Origin: Saxidomus purpurata
Taxonomy: Eukaryota; Mollusca; Bivalvia; Venerida; Veneridae
Assembly: GCA_022818135.1 (NCBI GenBank)
Contig: JAFMSR010000001.1
Location: 3,934,495-3,998,494 of the forward strand
Direction of reading: 5' to 3'
DNA length: 64,000 bases
The position numbers and the translations under genes were made by a program. Below are positions 1 through 12,700 of this stretch, one piece after another (within the stretch, counting starts at the first letter, position 1; each line of letters starts with the position of its first letter). A model generated the notes under the pieces. That model did no database searches. It was given only the letters and a program-made list of their open reading frames with translations, and had not been told where the DNA came from.

Positions 1-189
1 ATGTGGATATGATCATTAAGATTGTGAACAGTGGACTGCTAGTGGTTACAGGTAACACCTTTAGTTAATAAATTTACTTACAATGTATTTCCCATCCATA
101 TTTATTTTACCTGCCAATTTTTAAGTATCTATTGAAGAAAATACGTACTTCTGTGACACCTTACTGCAATAGTGAGTACTGTTAGCAAA

Positions 190-380
190 CCCAATGCATA
201 TAATAAACTCCTTGGGAACTTTCAAATTTGTTCCTTATATAAAGAGTTTATTATACCGGAAGAACATTATAACCATAAGATTGTTAGGCCTAGCAAATCT
301 GTTTGTTATATTGGGCATTTTGTTATATCTGGTGAGTTTACTGTGTAGCCATTTTTGTAGAGAGAACTGGATGTCATGTG
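190..380 (+). repeat. dispersed repeat shared with 14134-14330
   Basis: tataataaactccttgggaactttcaaatttgttcc resembles the minus strand of 14134-14330 (tataatgaaccccttgggatcatttaaatttg.. and aatttgttccttatatctgg). The small ORFs in both are repeat-borne. Confidence 0.6.
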
Positions 381-1255
381 AATAATGTTCTTAAGATGTC
401 AAATACTTATATGACTTATTTCTGTAGCCTTAATGTCAAACTGTTACCCTGCTTATTTCTAAAATGGACTGGTCACTGGGCCATCTTTTTATATGTTGAC
501 TTTACGTTTCATTTTTCAAAAAGGTGACCACTAGTTAATGTTTGATGACTGCATCTTGGAAACAATGAAGATCATGATTATACTGCATGGGTGAGGAAAT
601 TGATCATGATCTACACTTTTTATAAAGACAGATTCATATAGTAATACATCCAGGAGGATAAGAGTTATACAGGCTATTGTTCTATCCAGAGTGTTTTGCC
701 CTACCCACTGCTGCCCTTTAGGGCCTCCCTGCTGCCATTTAGTTTTTCCCCATAGAACAGAAGATACAGAGATCTTATGAAATAATTCAGGAAGCGTATA
801 CATTTTTGAAATAAGGCTCTTTATATAAATTCTGATTTTGAACTGTTGAAGTCCTCAAACACACAAAGCTTAATCGTTAATGCTTCCTGCTTCTTTTTGA
901 GGTCACCCTGCCCATTTTATTGTCTAGAATACATGTAACACTGTACAGGTTCCACCGTATTTAAAGCATGGTATATGCTCCATTCAGTCCTTAGGTAATA
1001 CCGATTATACACCTCTCACGAGGGTGGTGGACCAAAAAAAGCATGAATACAAACAAACTGTTCAGTCCTTCTTGATATACATTTGTAAGTCTCTATGTTC
1101 TGTCAGTTGAAGATCTTAAAGGAACTGTATCAAAGGTACTTGGGTACTCTGCAAGTGGAACATGTTTATACAGTTTTACATGTAATTTGAAGCAATTTTG
1201 GTCATTTAAAAGTTGTAAAGTTTCCTATTATTTTCACTCAAAAAAGGAATGATTA

Positions 1256-2449
1256 CCGTATTTCCCCGCTTATAAGACGAGGAAATAAAGTCCCGATTTT
1301 TGCCTCAAAGTGGGGTCCTCGTCTTATAAGAGAGGCCACGAGAATCAACCAAAAATAAAAATCAATCCTAGATACATTTGTGATGAAATCGGCAATATCG
1401 AATGTCGTACCGCGAGTGTCTATGAGCAGACGACAGTCAAACAATTACCGGTACCGTACATTGGCGAATTACGTTATTGTGTTAACTCACCTCCGCAGAC
1501 GATCGCAAAAGTCGCCATTTGCAATCATTTAAAGAATCTGAAGGTAAACGTGAAGAAAATAAATGGTGCAGACTTTTTCCGTCATATTTGTTTTTTTCCG
1601 GTATGATATCAGCGGCCGAAAATTGGTATCTGAATCAAGCGTTTAACCAAGTGTTAATTGTAAAGAAAATCGATAATCAGTCTAGTCTGTGTATTGTTAA
1701 TTCGGATATTGATTTTTGGTGACACTTTGAGACGATAATTGCGTACGGTAAATACATGTCATCGGCTGATTAATCAATTTATGAAAACATCTGGCAGCTT
1801 GTGTATAATTATTAAGAGTGCCCAGGATCCCCCAAATTAGCGACAATTACGTTGTTGTTAAAAGAAAAAAGGGGTGAGAGGCTTAGACAAAAGGCCGAAA
1901 TTTTTTTTTTTGTAAAATTCGTCGCCGCAGTTGTTTGTCAACATTTAATTATAAATATGAAAGTTTGCATTTTTTGGCATTCATTTTGCGATTACTCAAA
2001 GAATTTGTAACAATGGGAATGAAAAAATATTTTTAACTGACTTTATTGCTATCTCGCTCATTTTTTTTCTTTAAACTACGACGTAATTGTTGCACCTTTT
2101 GGGGATCCTCGGCACACTTAATAATTATATACAAGCTGTCATATGTTTTCATAGTTGATTAATCAGCCAATGACACATATTTACGCAATTATCGTCTCAA
2201 AGTGTCACCAAAAATCAATATCCGAATTGACAACACACAATTTGGTTTATAATACTAAAAAAATCGGCGATTTAAAAATTAACTTATTAGCTTAGAAATC
2301 ATCCAAACTTGAAGAAAATAAAGTTACTGGGGCTCACTTAAAAAATTGCCTCGTCTTATAAATGAGTCTATCCAAAAACCACACAATTTCCATGGCAAAG
2401 TAGGGGGGTCGTCTTATAAGCGGATCGCCTTATAGGCGGGGAAATACGG
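1256..2449. mobile_element. 1.19-kb TA-flanked foldback DNA element
   Basis: Ends CCGTATTTCCCCGCTTATAAG and CGGGGAAATACGG with TA on both sides (1254-1255, 2450-2451), plus a second internal inverted pair of ~140 bp (1696-1835 against 2108-2248, gacactttgagacgataatt..). The motif CTTATAAGACGA is repeated near both ends. A TA target suggests Tc1/mariner/pogo-type mobilisation. ORFs inside are short and unrelated to transposases. Confidence 0.85.
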
Positions 2450-2451
2450 TA

Positions 2452-3365
2452 TATTTAAAATGGTATGAATATTCTTCAGCAATGTTAGACGTGCTGGTAA
2501 TTTAAAGCGTAAATGAGTCAAAAGAATGTTAAAATCACGAGTCAGAATACCACACATACAAATGTACATGACTGTGATAATATTCTGAGCCATGACTTTT
2601 AGCATTATTTTGACTCAGAATTGTACTTAAACCAACACATGTCTGACTTAATTAGTTTATTGAGCCAGCCTGCATAGAAAGAGAGCAATATATTCTAGCT
2701 ATTTTTTTAATCTTGATGGCTTTGATACAGCTTGTAGACTGAAAAGATCTTTTATTTGAAAATTAATGATTCTGCCTTTTGCAAGTAAGTATCAAGGAAA
2801 TCTGTTTGGTCAGCTCACCCCCCATGAACAATAATTAAAGGAAGTGTCCAAATAGTTAGATGGACAAATCCATTTTAGAAATTAAGCATGGTATGGGCTG
2901 AGATTTCAGTGTCAGAGTTTCTTCTGTTTTTAAATTGCTTATTTTGCTGATTGCAATAAAAACACATAATTATGGCAACAATTTTTCAGTTTGAGTGACA
3001 AAATTCTTTCAAAATAAACACCTGTTTTTAGACATATTTATATATGCAATTTTTTTTACTATCTTGTGCAATTTGGCACACATTATAAATAAGTCAATGG
3101 GAACCCTGACTCAAAAAAGTGAATGTGGGCCCAAAATTATCACATATAACTTATATTAAATTGACACAGAAAAGAATCTCGGACTGCCCTATACATTACT
3201 CACACTCTAACCAAAAATATTTAGTTATGCTCAATCTTTTAACATGATCATTTTAAAAATGGATCAACAGTTGACAGGAGTTATTTGCCTTTAGCAATCT
3301 CCTGTCTTAAAGTAAGACAGAATTAAGTCATTAAAAACTGTCAATACTTTATTTATATAATTCTT
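2452..3365. other. AT-rich DNA with no recognised gene
   Basis: I see no exon, RNA gene or element ends here up to the assembly gap. Confidence 0.6.
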
Positions 3366-3865
3366 NNNNNNNNNNNNNNNNNNNNNNNNNNNNNNNNNNN
3401 NNNNNNNNNNNNNNNNNNNNNNNNNNNNNNNNNNNNNNNNNNNNNNNNNNNNNNNNNNNNNNNNNNNNNNNNNNNNNNNNNNNNNNNNNNNNNNNNNNNN
3501 NNNNNNNNNNNNNNNNNNNNNNNNNNNNNNNNNNNNNNNNNNNNNNNNNNNNNNNNNNNNNNNNNNNNNNNNNNNNNNNNNNNNNNNNNNNNNNNNNNNN
3601 NNNNNNNNNNNNNNNNNNNNNNNNNNNNNNNNNNNNNNNNNNNNNNNNNNNNNNNNNNNNNNNNNNNNNNNNNNNNNNNNNNNNNNNNNNNNNNNNNNNN
3701 NNNNNNNNNNNNNNNNNNNNNNNNNNNNNNNNNNNNNNNNNNNNNNNNNNNNNNNNNNNNNNNNNNNNNNNNNNNNNNNNNNNNNNNNNNNNNNNNNNNN
3801 NNNNNNNNNNNNNNNNNNNNNNNNNNNNNNNNNNNNNNNNNNNNNNNNNNNNNNNNNNNNNNNNN
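3366..3865. other. assembly gap, 500 N
   Basis: Exactly 500 unknown bases, a conventional scaffold-gap length, so the true distance is not known. The 'ORF' spanning it is an artefact. Confidence 1.
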
Positions 3866-4503
3866 GTGTTCCAAAGATTAAAAAGATACTAATACAATGT
3901 TTTCAATTGAAAATAGCAGTTCTACCTATTATTCACATGTGTTTTAACACCAATGCTGCTAAGTTATATTCCTGACACCAGTACTTTATATAAAATTTTG
4001 TTATGTTAAATTCCTATGTCTTCTCTTTATATTTGGCAAAAGAATAATGTCATTAACATGCTTGATAGTTTTTGCTTGTAATTACATTTTTAAACAGTAT
4101 ATTTTATACATTTTCTAAAAAATTCCCCTTTTCTGGCAAAATGACTAAAAATTCCCCTCCTGACGGGCCCCGCCACCTTTCCCCGCAGACTGAAAAAAAA
4201 CACTGTTATTACGACGAAATAGTGCGAAAGGCGCTACGAAACGGAAACGTTTTCAGTAGATGATTTATGTGACTGATAATAGTCAACTAATTACTTAATT
4301 TGGGTGATAAAAGGTGTTCATAATACACTGATGCATCCTATAATTAACGTTAATTGGTTTGTTTGATCCCATTTATGTCAAACTAACAATTAGATATACA
4401 ACTAAATAAGAGTGACGAAACCACTTGACATGCTTTTGATTATATACTTGTATTAGAAAATCCTCATGTAGTATTATATGTACCTCGAGTGAATAAACGA
4501 TAT
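3866..4503. other. unassigned, with a CpG-containing patch
   Basis: 4130-4235 (attcccctcctgacgggccccgcc.. cgaaatagtgcgaaaggcgc) stands out in composition and may be the end of a dispersed repeat. Its 63-codon ORF matches nothing I know. Confidence 0.4.
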
Positions 4504-4527
4504 TGTCTGTCTGTCTGTCTGTCTGTC
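4504..4527. repeat. (TGTC)n microsatellite
   Basis: Six tandem TGTC units. Confidence 0.95.
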
Positions 4528-4635
4528 ACAACCTCTTTTGTACACAAAACTCATGGTGACAAACCTGGAGGTCGACGAAAACACTACCAGCCTTATAGAC
4601 CCCTTTCATGCCTTCGATAGCATGAACGCGTCGTA

Positions 4636-4690
4636 CCGATTATAGCCTCTTTAGAGGATGGTGGACCTAATAAGCACGATTACAAACAAT
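4636..4690. repeat. ~55-bp motif shared with 1000-1055
   Basis: accgattatagcctctttagaggatggtggacctaataagcacgattacaaacaa parallels accgattatacacctctcacgagggtggtggaccaaaaaaagcatgaatacaaacaa at ~1000. Probably two ends of one dispersed element family. Confidence 0.55.
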
Positions 4691-4762
4691 AGATAGCATG
4701 GAATAGTGGCCAAGGTTCTCAACCCTATTCATTTACCCAACTACCCTGTCAACCCTACATAC

Positions 4763-4892
4763 CGGTCGTAACTAAACGCCTAGGTCCTAGGCTAACTCCC
4801 TGGACTTGTGCTCCCATTGTATTCAAATAGATATGGTCAATATTCCCCGGTTTATATGTTGGCAGCTCCCGATTCAGCTCCGTGTCCGCCAT
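4763..4892 (-). CDS. possible first coding exon of an unidentified gene
   Basis: CpG-rich block with AACAAGATGGCGGAC (good start context) opening MADTELNRELPTYKPGNIDH.., and a consensus donor CCG|GTATGT at 4762. Promoter-like sequence lies upstream (acgtcata..ggcgcg..gtgacgta at ~4980-5010). I do not recognise the protein, and a second exon was not found to the left. Could be a repeat-borne promoter. Confidence 0.35.
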
Positions 4893-5784
4893 CTTGTTTA
4901 AATGCCGATGTGTTCGATTAACTACGGAATGGCCTGAGTTCCAGTTCAAAGGTTAATCGAACGGTTAGAAAAACTCTGTACGTCATATACGGCGCGTTCT
5001 GTGTGACGTATAGTCTAAGGCAGGTCAAATCTCTATATGGTTTGTTGTTCTTAAGTCGTGCGTAGTCCAAAAGTCGTGCATGTACTATTTCTCGTATTTT
5101 TCATAAAAAGAATACTTTCAGGATTTCATGTTCTTTCCTCCCAATGGGACCCATGAAGTAAAATAAGAACAGAATTTTGCTCTCTCCAAAACTGCGAAAA
5201 AAAGCATGTTATAACACTTTAGGAGTGTGGAACTATAAAAAAACAAATAAAAGAAATGCAGTTTTACCTGTGCCAGTTATTCACTTATCTATATAAAATA
5301 ATTAAAAAAATAATGTGCACTGCAATGTGTCAATACTTTTTTAACACATCTCGATATAAAATGACATTTAGAATCTACTGCTTGTAAACGTATGTTAGAT
5401 GTTCCTTACCTTGGAGGTTACGTACCACTACATTTATGTACAAATGTACCAAAATTGGAGGTTCCATACCACATATATATTTGTATAGGGTAATGTAATT
5501 GTTACAGATGTGTGTAAAGGGCATTGTTGGTCTGATATTTGCAGCTAAAACCTTTAATTAGATAACACACCATTCTCTCGTATATAAATTAATTGTATTA
5601 TGTCAAATTGCTCCCACATTTTAACAAACAATAACCACTGCCATTATCACTGGCTGAACAATATAGACAACTTGTTCCATTTTCTTTGTGGTATGACTTT
5701 ATTTTCAAGCACGACTTTCAGCATATGAAGCATATATACTCAATATACCAATAACCGGGATATAAAGGATATTTATTTGTTTTG

Positions 5785-5904
5785 AGTGGATATGGAATAT
5801 CTCACCGAGAAGTGATACAATTGTAATATTTTCACGAGCGCTTTTGCACGAGTTAAAATGTGAAAATTGTATCACTTTGAGTTGAGATATATTCCATATC
5901 CACT
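5785..5904. repeat. 120-bp imperfect palindrome
   Basis: AGTGGATATGGAATATCTC..GTGATACAATTG pairs with CAATTGTATCAC..GAGATATATTCCATATCCACT about 100 bases later. It abuts the TTAA element on its right. Confidence 0.8.
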
Positions 5905-6408
5905 TAAAGGCCCATTATTAACATCAAATCAAATTTGTAACAGGGAAATACAGTTTGAAACTGGCTTCTAAAACTTTACAATAGCCGTGGAGTATTTCCA
6001 AAACGAGTGAATGTTTGTGTATTTCCTTAGGTTGACCTGGGTGGTCTTTTTGTCCTACTTTTGCTTTATTGAATGTTGTAAACAGTCAGACATATACTTT
6101 GCACATCATTGGAAGTAAAGTTCTTCAATTATAATTCAAAATAGGCATGCTCATTTATGTACAACCTATTTACAGCCTGTCTCTGGGAGATTTCTGGAAA
6201 ATTACAAAGATTTTTGAAAACGGGAAAACCTACTTTCGTTTTTTGAAAAGGCAAAATATAATTTATTAATTCTTTTGTTAACCTCAAATTTTCAACACAA
6301 TATGGTCACATTCAATGCAGTATGTCATATTTTTCCTTCTGAGAAGACGCCCGTTACGATTCCAGATTTAAAAGAAAATTCAATTTGGTGTTAGTAATGG
6401 ACCTTTAA
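5904..6408. mobile_element. ~500-bp MITE in TTAA
   Basis: Ends AGGCCCATTATTAAC and its imperfect complement GTTAGTAATGGACCT, each bordered by TTAA (5904-5907, 6405-6408). No coding capacity. May be related to the ~320-bp family by its ends. Confidence 0.65.
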
Positions 6409-7297
6409 AACGAACAAATTTTCTTTTTATTTTATGCTAAATATTAAAGCAAAAGCAAAATTATGTATATGCACTACTTAAAAAAGTAGTTCCGGTAGAC
6501 CTATATCACCTACAATGTGACTGATATGAAATCTATTATCTATATCATCACGCTATATTTCACTGATATAACACAGTATTTCATTAGTTAGCATAAAATA
6601 AATACTTATAACCGTGAATGATCCCTGAAAACTAAAGCGTCGTTTCCTTTTAATTTGCCAGGTTTCCAATACTTTCATATGTCACAACTTATAATCTGAA
6701 AAAAATATTTTATTTCAAAGGTTTGTGTTCATTTTGGCAAACAACAGGGATTTTAAAATTTTTGTCTATTTATTTAGATTGAATGACAATCTGATGACAG
6801 TTGTCTGGAAATGACCTCCATAGCAAACGTTTAACAAAAAACATCGCTACAAATTTTACATCAAAATGTTCAGGAAAAGACAAGATGTCAGACAAGAGTA
6901 AATTTGTTGTGGTAGCAGCAAACTGGAAGAAGTTTCAAACATTTTTTTTCCAAGTTCACAGTAATATAAAGTATATTTGGAAAAATGAAGATGGCTGTCA
7001 ACATGCATTTGATAAAGCTTGCTTTTTACACTTTATACATAGCTTTAGTTTATGATTTTTTTATTCTTGAAGATAAATGATGAAACTTTATTTTAAGGGC
7101 AGAGATGTCTTCTGTAATTTGAGTATTTAACTGTGCACCTTCATTAAACAGTTAGACCCATGGTATTTTTATTATTGTATATAAAAGACAATAATCCTTA
7201 CTATAGCATTCTGATAGCCAGAGCATTAGTGCAACTAAAAGATGGCTTCATCCCTATTTGAGTAGCTAATTTTGAAAATACTCCAGTTCATTTATAC

Positions 7298-8097
7298 ATG
7301 TACAAAGATACAATCCATGCCACTATAGAAACAGTTAAACTACCTGTACTTGGTGATGTATACTGTTTCACCGCCGAATCAACCTCAGGTAACCTTAAAA
7401 ATCAATCTCAAGAAATGCCAGATCATTTGAAAGATTGTTTTGAACGTGGCTCAAATGAAATCTCTTTCAGAGAAAGGAAATTTCCGAGATTTACTAATAG
7501 AATATCAAGATATTTTCTCAAAATCAGAGGATGATATTGGCCATACAAATTTAGTGGAGTACACCATAGATACAGGTGATAGTACACCTGTGAGAACACC
7601 ACCCTATAGATTTCCTTTAGCAAAGAGAGAACTTGCTGAAGCAGAAATACAGAAACTCCTAAACAATTATTTGATTGAACCTTCACAAAGTCCCTGGTTA
7701 AGCCCAGTAGTGCTCATTCCTAAACCTGATGGTAAATCCTGGAGATTTTGTATTGACTTTAGGAGAATAAATGTAAAGGTAAAATTTGATGCCCATCCTC
7801 TACCAAAAATAGATCAGTCCATAAATTCACTCGGAGACGGGGGAGGGGGGGGGGGGCAATAAATATTTCTCCTCAATGGACTGCAGATCAGCTCACCACC
7901 AAATCTCAGTAACTGGAAAAGATAGACCAAAAACAGCATTCAGTATAGGAGAAACATATCAGTGGAAAGTAATGCCATTTAGTATGGCTACTTCTCCCGC
8001 TGTATTCGAACGTCTTATGGAACAGGTGTTGCAGGGCTTAGCCTACAAAATCTGCCTTATATACTTTTATGTTCCTAAACCTACATGTAAAATTTGA
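7298..8097 (+). pseudogene. broken Ty3/gypsy-type pol, reverse-transcriptase fragment
   Basis: One frame (7298-7450) gives the linker before RT. After a frameshift the next frame holds DLLIEYQDIFSKS, TPPYRFPLAKRE, WLSPVVLIPKPDGKSWRFCI and DFRRIN. An expanded G-run (7841-7856) breaks the frame. A third piece (from 7876) holds DCRSAHHQI, KTAFSIGETYQWKVMPFSM and the FERLMEQVLQGL helix. The YxDD motif that should follow is lost where unrelated repeat sequence begins (~8060). No LTRs, integrase or gag are visible. Confidence 0.9.
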
Positions 8098-8460
8098 ATA
8101 AAATCCATGCAACCTTTCAAATGTTACTGATCAGAAACCAAGTCAAAAAGGGGCCATAACTCTTGTAAATATTTGTAGATTGTAACTGAAATTGAACTTA
8201 ACCCGTGCTTTATGTTCATAAATCTACATGGTGTAAAATATGAACAAAATCCACACAACCTTTGAAACTAAAATTTTGCATAGAAACACACACAAACAGG
8301 GAAAACACTTTATGCCCTTCCACCATTCTTTGAATAATAAAAATTTCAACAAAGTTTGAAATTGCATTACCAATATGGTAGATATGGCTCCTGACAGAAA
8401 TTGCCAACGGACGGACGACCAGCGCCATTGCATAATATGCCACCCTTTCGGCATATAAAA
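8060..8460 (+). repeat. dispersed repeat tail with ggacggacga tract
   Basis: Ends aattgccaacggacggacgaccagcg..cataatatgcc..ctttcggcatataaaa, the type of end seen on other bivalve central-array elements. It truncates the gypsy fragment. Confidence 0.6.
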
Positions 8461-8469
8461 ACTTTTAGT

Positions 8470-9706
8470 AGAGTATGTTTCAGTGGTATTTTCTATAACA
8501 AGTAAATAGATTGTTACATATGCAATTAGCAGCAGGCTTAGAGAGATCGAATTTGCTTGTTTTGCGAGGAGCCGGAATATTGCTTCACAAGCAAAATACT
8601 AAACAGTCTGTACTAGTGATATTTTTCTGTGACCTTTGAACACATAATTATATCGAGTGCTCTGTACGTCTGCTTGATAGCTCCATTTATACATAAAGAC
8701 TTCTTTTAGAATATTCAGTGAACCCATCATTGCAAGCAAGAATAAACCACCAGGCTACAAAAGCCCCACCACCAATCAATTCTGGATGTTGCGACCACGG
8801 GCACTCATTTCAGCAGACAACATTTTTCAGTACATTGTAAGGTATGAAGAATGCCTTTTGCATATTTCAGTCAATAATTTACAAGGTATATTTTTTATCT
8901 TTTAGTATGTTTCTTTTGCATAAAATATCACCCTCAATGATTCTTCGCATTTGGAATAGAATCCTATTTCAAATAAATTTCTACTGATATCATCTTCATC
9001 TTGCTAATTAAATTATTTATTAAATGGACTTCAAGAAGATAACAGCTTGTTATAATAGTGTTTACTGGGCTGCTCTTCTGTCACAAACATGTAAAATAGA
9101 TAGATATAACTTTATATATTAAGCAAAACAAATATCCACATCCTAAAACACTGTCATAAGTTCAAAATGTTATCACTAAACAAAAACAGCTCTGTAGACA
9201 TACATGTACTGGTATTCATTTTATCTTGAACATAATAATCTGTATCGGAATGTTTACACCATACAGTAACTATTGGTACTATCATTTGAGATTCCACCAT
9301 TTTCTGTTTATTCAAAGTGTATGTATATAAACTATATTTCTGATTTTATTTTAATATAGTTCCAATCCTTTGCCCATAAACAGGAATGAAATACAGCATT
9401 GTAATTTCTGCAATAATACATGTGAGGAAGTACATCTGTAAGAGACGTAATGAGATAATAAATGACATCAAGTTGTGCCACATAAAAGACATTGTTAACA
9501 TTAGAGTCAAAGTAATATCCTCTTAAGCATAGATTACAGTCTCTGTAGCAACAGTCCGCACACTGCAACTCAAAATCACTGCTTGTAACCTGATAAATAA
9601 CACTTCATAGATACATGTATATAAGTTTTTAAGTCTGTTCAGTTTTTGGTTTTCTCTGCTCCTGGCAGTTCTCAGATAATGTCCTTGTATCCATTTCATA
9701 GCATAC
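8470..9706. other. no certain feature
   Basis: A plus-strand stretch 8711-8839 has a plausible acceptor (cttcttttag) and donor (GTAAGG) and reads NPSLQARINHQATKAPPPIN.., but I recognise no protein. KNTC1 exons beyond 9707 were sought here on the minus strand and not found. Confidence 0.35.
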
Positions 9707-9743
9707 TGGAATATTCCTGGAGGTTCTGCATCTCTAAGTAAGC
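9707..9743 (-). CDS. KNTC1: KNTC1 last visible exon (tentative)
   Basis: 37 bp, acceptor CTCTTGTAG, donor A|GTATGC. Encodes AYLEMQNLQEYS, comparable with vertebrate LFKEVASLQENF. Reading on past the donor meets a stop, which supports a junction here. Exit phase 1; I could not find the following exon. Confidence 0.55.
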
Positions 9744-12700
9744 CTACAAGAGAATGGGCAGATTTAACTACAATATTTATCAATCCAATACCAAGAGAGT
9801 ACAAGGACAGTTCAAATACATATATTGGAGGGTTGGTCAGTCAGCAATTTTCTTCTTCATCATTTCTTTAATCTGCCTTTTTGCTCTAAAAGCACTTGAA
9901 AATTGTTTTTTTTTTTTAATCACTTTCGTCATAGTTTGAGGTTAAGGTTGGATGGGAGACTGCAAACAAACACATTTTTTTTTGCCTTCAACATCAAACC
10001 AGGATTTCAACATAAAGCAACAGCCAAAATCTTAATATGCTATTCTTTATCCAATATGGTGGAGAAGCCCCTTGGTGCCAGAGAAGAGTGTCCGACTTCC
10101 AGTCAGGACATTGTGGGTTCAAATCCCAACAGCAGAATCTGACCATGACACCCACAAATGCCTTCTTTCTGACAGAGGACTGGTCGATTATCCAGGAAGC
10201 AGTCATCAAATGGGCAAATAATTAATATATAGGTTGCAAAACTGAGGTAAAATCACTGGGTTTTAGCTAAAAGATAGGTAGGTAAACCTTCAACAAGGCA
10301 ACAGAGCTGTCTTCCTCCTCCTCTTCATCATCAATATAGTTGTTTACCTTCATACACACATCTGTGTGGGCATTTGTGTACACCTTTACCAGAGTCTTTG
10401 CCTCAGTTAGTCTGAAATCATAAATATATGTTGTCCAACGTGATAAATATACAAATTCTAGTTTGTCAACACAAACTCTATTAGTACAGTCATTCTTGCC
10501 AAAAAATTATATGGTAGTGTTCACTGAAAAATATGCCGAAGTGGGGAAAAACTTGAACAAAAACGAAAAATTTACTTTCAGTTTTGCTAAATAAATGCCT
10601 GAAGTTTCAGAAAATACAAACTGTCCAAAAGTTTTAGTGTTTATACAAATTTGATTTAGTTTGACTTTGAAGAAAGCTTCCTCAGTTTATTAAATAGCTC
10701 TCAACAACTCATTAGCGAGAGTGATGCAGCAACATGTATAACCACTAACGCCCATGATAAGAAATACATGTACGGTCCAGATAAGCAAATTAACTCAATC
10801 TGAACAAGAAATGAGATGTACCAAAAGTGAACCCAGCTATATTTTCAATCTTTTCCTCTCATACTGGTACTTGCATTTTTAGTCTCCATTATAAAGCAAT
10901 ACCTAAATAAATCTTGACTCAAAAATGAAATGGGGCCAGAAAACCCTTAAAACTTCAGCTATAAAATACACAAACCTCTGATGTTTGATGGCAAACACCA
11001 ACAAGCTGTCAATGTCTTTCATGCAAACACTGTATGCAACAAATTCCTTCTGGTATGGTGTATCCAGGACTTGCTCAAATCTCTCTGAATGCAACATGTC
11101 TTTAAACACAGCCTCCTGAATCTAATACAAACATACAAATTTACTGGAAAGCCAGAATCAGATTCTAGTTTCATGTTCACATTCAGTTGGATGTTTTACT
11201 ACACATGGGAAAAGCATGCATATGAAAGGAATGAGGTGTCACTTTGAAGTGACAATCCCAGCGGACTTTTAACACAATATTAGACATTCTCAAGATAATG
11301 ATTGAATTTAGTAAATTATATGAACTGTTCAACTATTTCTTATTTTACTCTTCCGACATATTTCCAGCCATTTGATTGGTCATCGATCCGTAAAAAGAAA
11401 TTGATATTAACTGGAAAGGCAGGTAATACACATTTGAAATTACCCTTCCTTGTACCCTACATCAATGATGTCAGATGTGTGTACGGTTCGTAAATGCACA
11501 AAGGAACTGGCACTCAATCGTATATTAAGGCTTTATCGTTGGTACCGGTTTCCCATACTGGTTGGGGACCACCAAACCCGGACGACCATCAAACCGGACA
11601 CTTGTTTAAACGCGTGAATATTTTCTTAATATTTACAATCATATGGTGTTGATCAAACAGACACTTGATTTCCATCCACAAAGTGCAACAACAACAGTTT
11701 AATGTAACTATTTGACCAGATATCTCACTATCTATTTTGTCAGTCACTGAAAGCATGCTTACATTGTCGGGGGAAAAGTGGAAAGTGACAGACTGTGCAA
11801 GTGCAATATTTCTGAGGCCCAGCAACAGTAATTTCACAAGTTAAACCTTTCATCTTGATACTTCATTAATGTGTCAAATGACTGATACAGTTGACATAAT
11901 TTAAAAGCTAACACCCCAATTAAACAAATCTATTTAAACTATCTGTCCGGAAACATGGTACAGTTGGTCAATAAAATATAGCAATTTGGTAACCCCACAG
12001 CCGGGCCTCAAAATTGTGATTGATTTTATCTGATGGGTTAACAAGTTTGCTTTCGTTTCGCAGAAGAACCTAACTTTCTACTGGTAAAATTTTGGTTGCT
12101 AGATACAAAAATTGTCAGAGTTATCGAAAATTATGTTTGAAAAGTGTCCGGTTTTAGGACTCTAGCCAGTAGTTGTTTTTCAAAGCAACTGCACTCCAAA
12201 TTCTTAGTTAATTTTAAGTTTTTGGTAAAATCAATATATATTCAATTTGTCAGCATCAAGATTATTTTCTTTGTGTAAGAGCTAAAAATAAAGGTAGAAA
12301 AAAATATTTACCCGAGCCAGGTTTTGAACTCGGATCTTTGCGCTTACAAAAAATTTACAGGGGCTTAACCTACTACACTACGGAGTCAGCTGATTTGATG
12401 CGAGTTAAAAATATTGATATACCAAAGAGCCCACCCCGTTAGTCACGGGGTGATATTTTCTACAATAAAAATAAGCAAAACAACACATTTTAATTGTTTC
12501 TTTTGTTAGAAAACTTGTCACTCATCATAATACAATGCCCCTGATACAGTAATGACAATTGTTTTCTTGAAATTGAAAATTTTCTTTTTTTATCGTAACT
12601 TGTCCATCTGGAGTGCAGTCGCTTTCAAGAGGATCCTTTTATTAATATGTTCAGTTTTCTTCTTTACACTTTGCCTAGGTATATCAACATATATATTAAA

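Noticed and set aside
190..385. 63-codon hydrophobic ORF as a membrane peptide
   Set aside because: Part of a dispersed repeat seen again at 14134-14330.
3353..3874. 173-codon ORF
   Set aside because: It consists of the 500-N assembly gap.
8711..8839. Plus-strand exon between cttcttttag and GTAAGG
   Set aside because: Splice-like ends but no recognisable protein and no partner exon; left as unassigned.
9332..9568. Minus-strand ORF QCADCCYRDCNLCLRGYYFD as the next KNTC1 exon
   Set aside because: Neither the entry phase from 9707-9743 nor similarity to KNTC1 fits; no matching acceptor was found.
12311..12395. Functional tRNA gene
   Set aside because: A- and B-box-like segments are too far apart and the arms do not pair; best read as a SINE or pseudo-tRNA.
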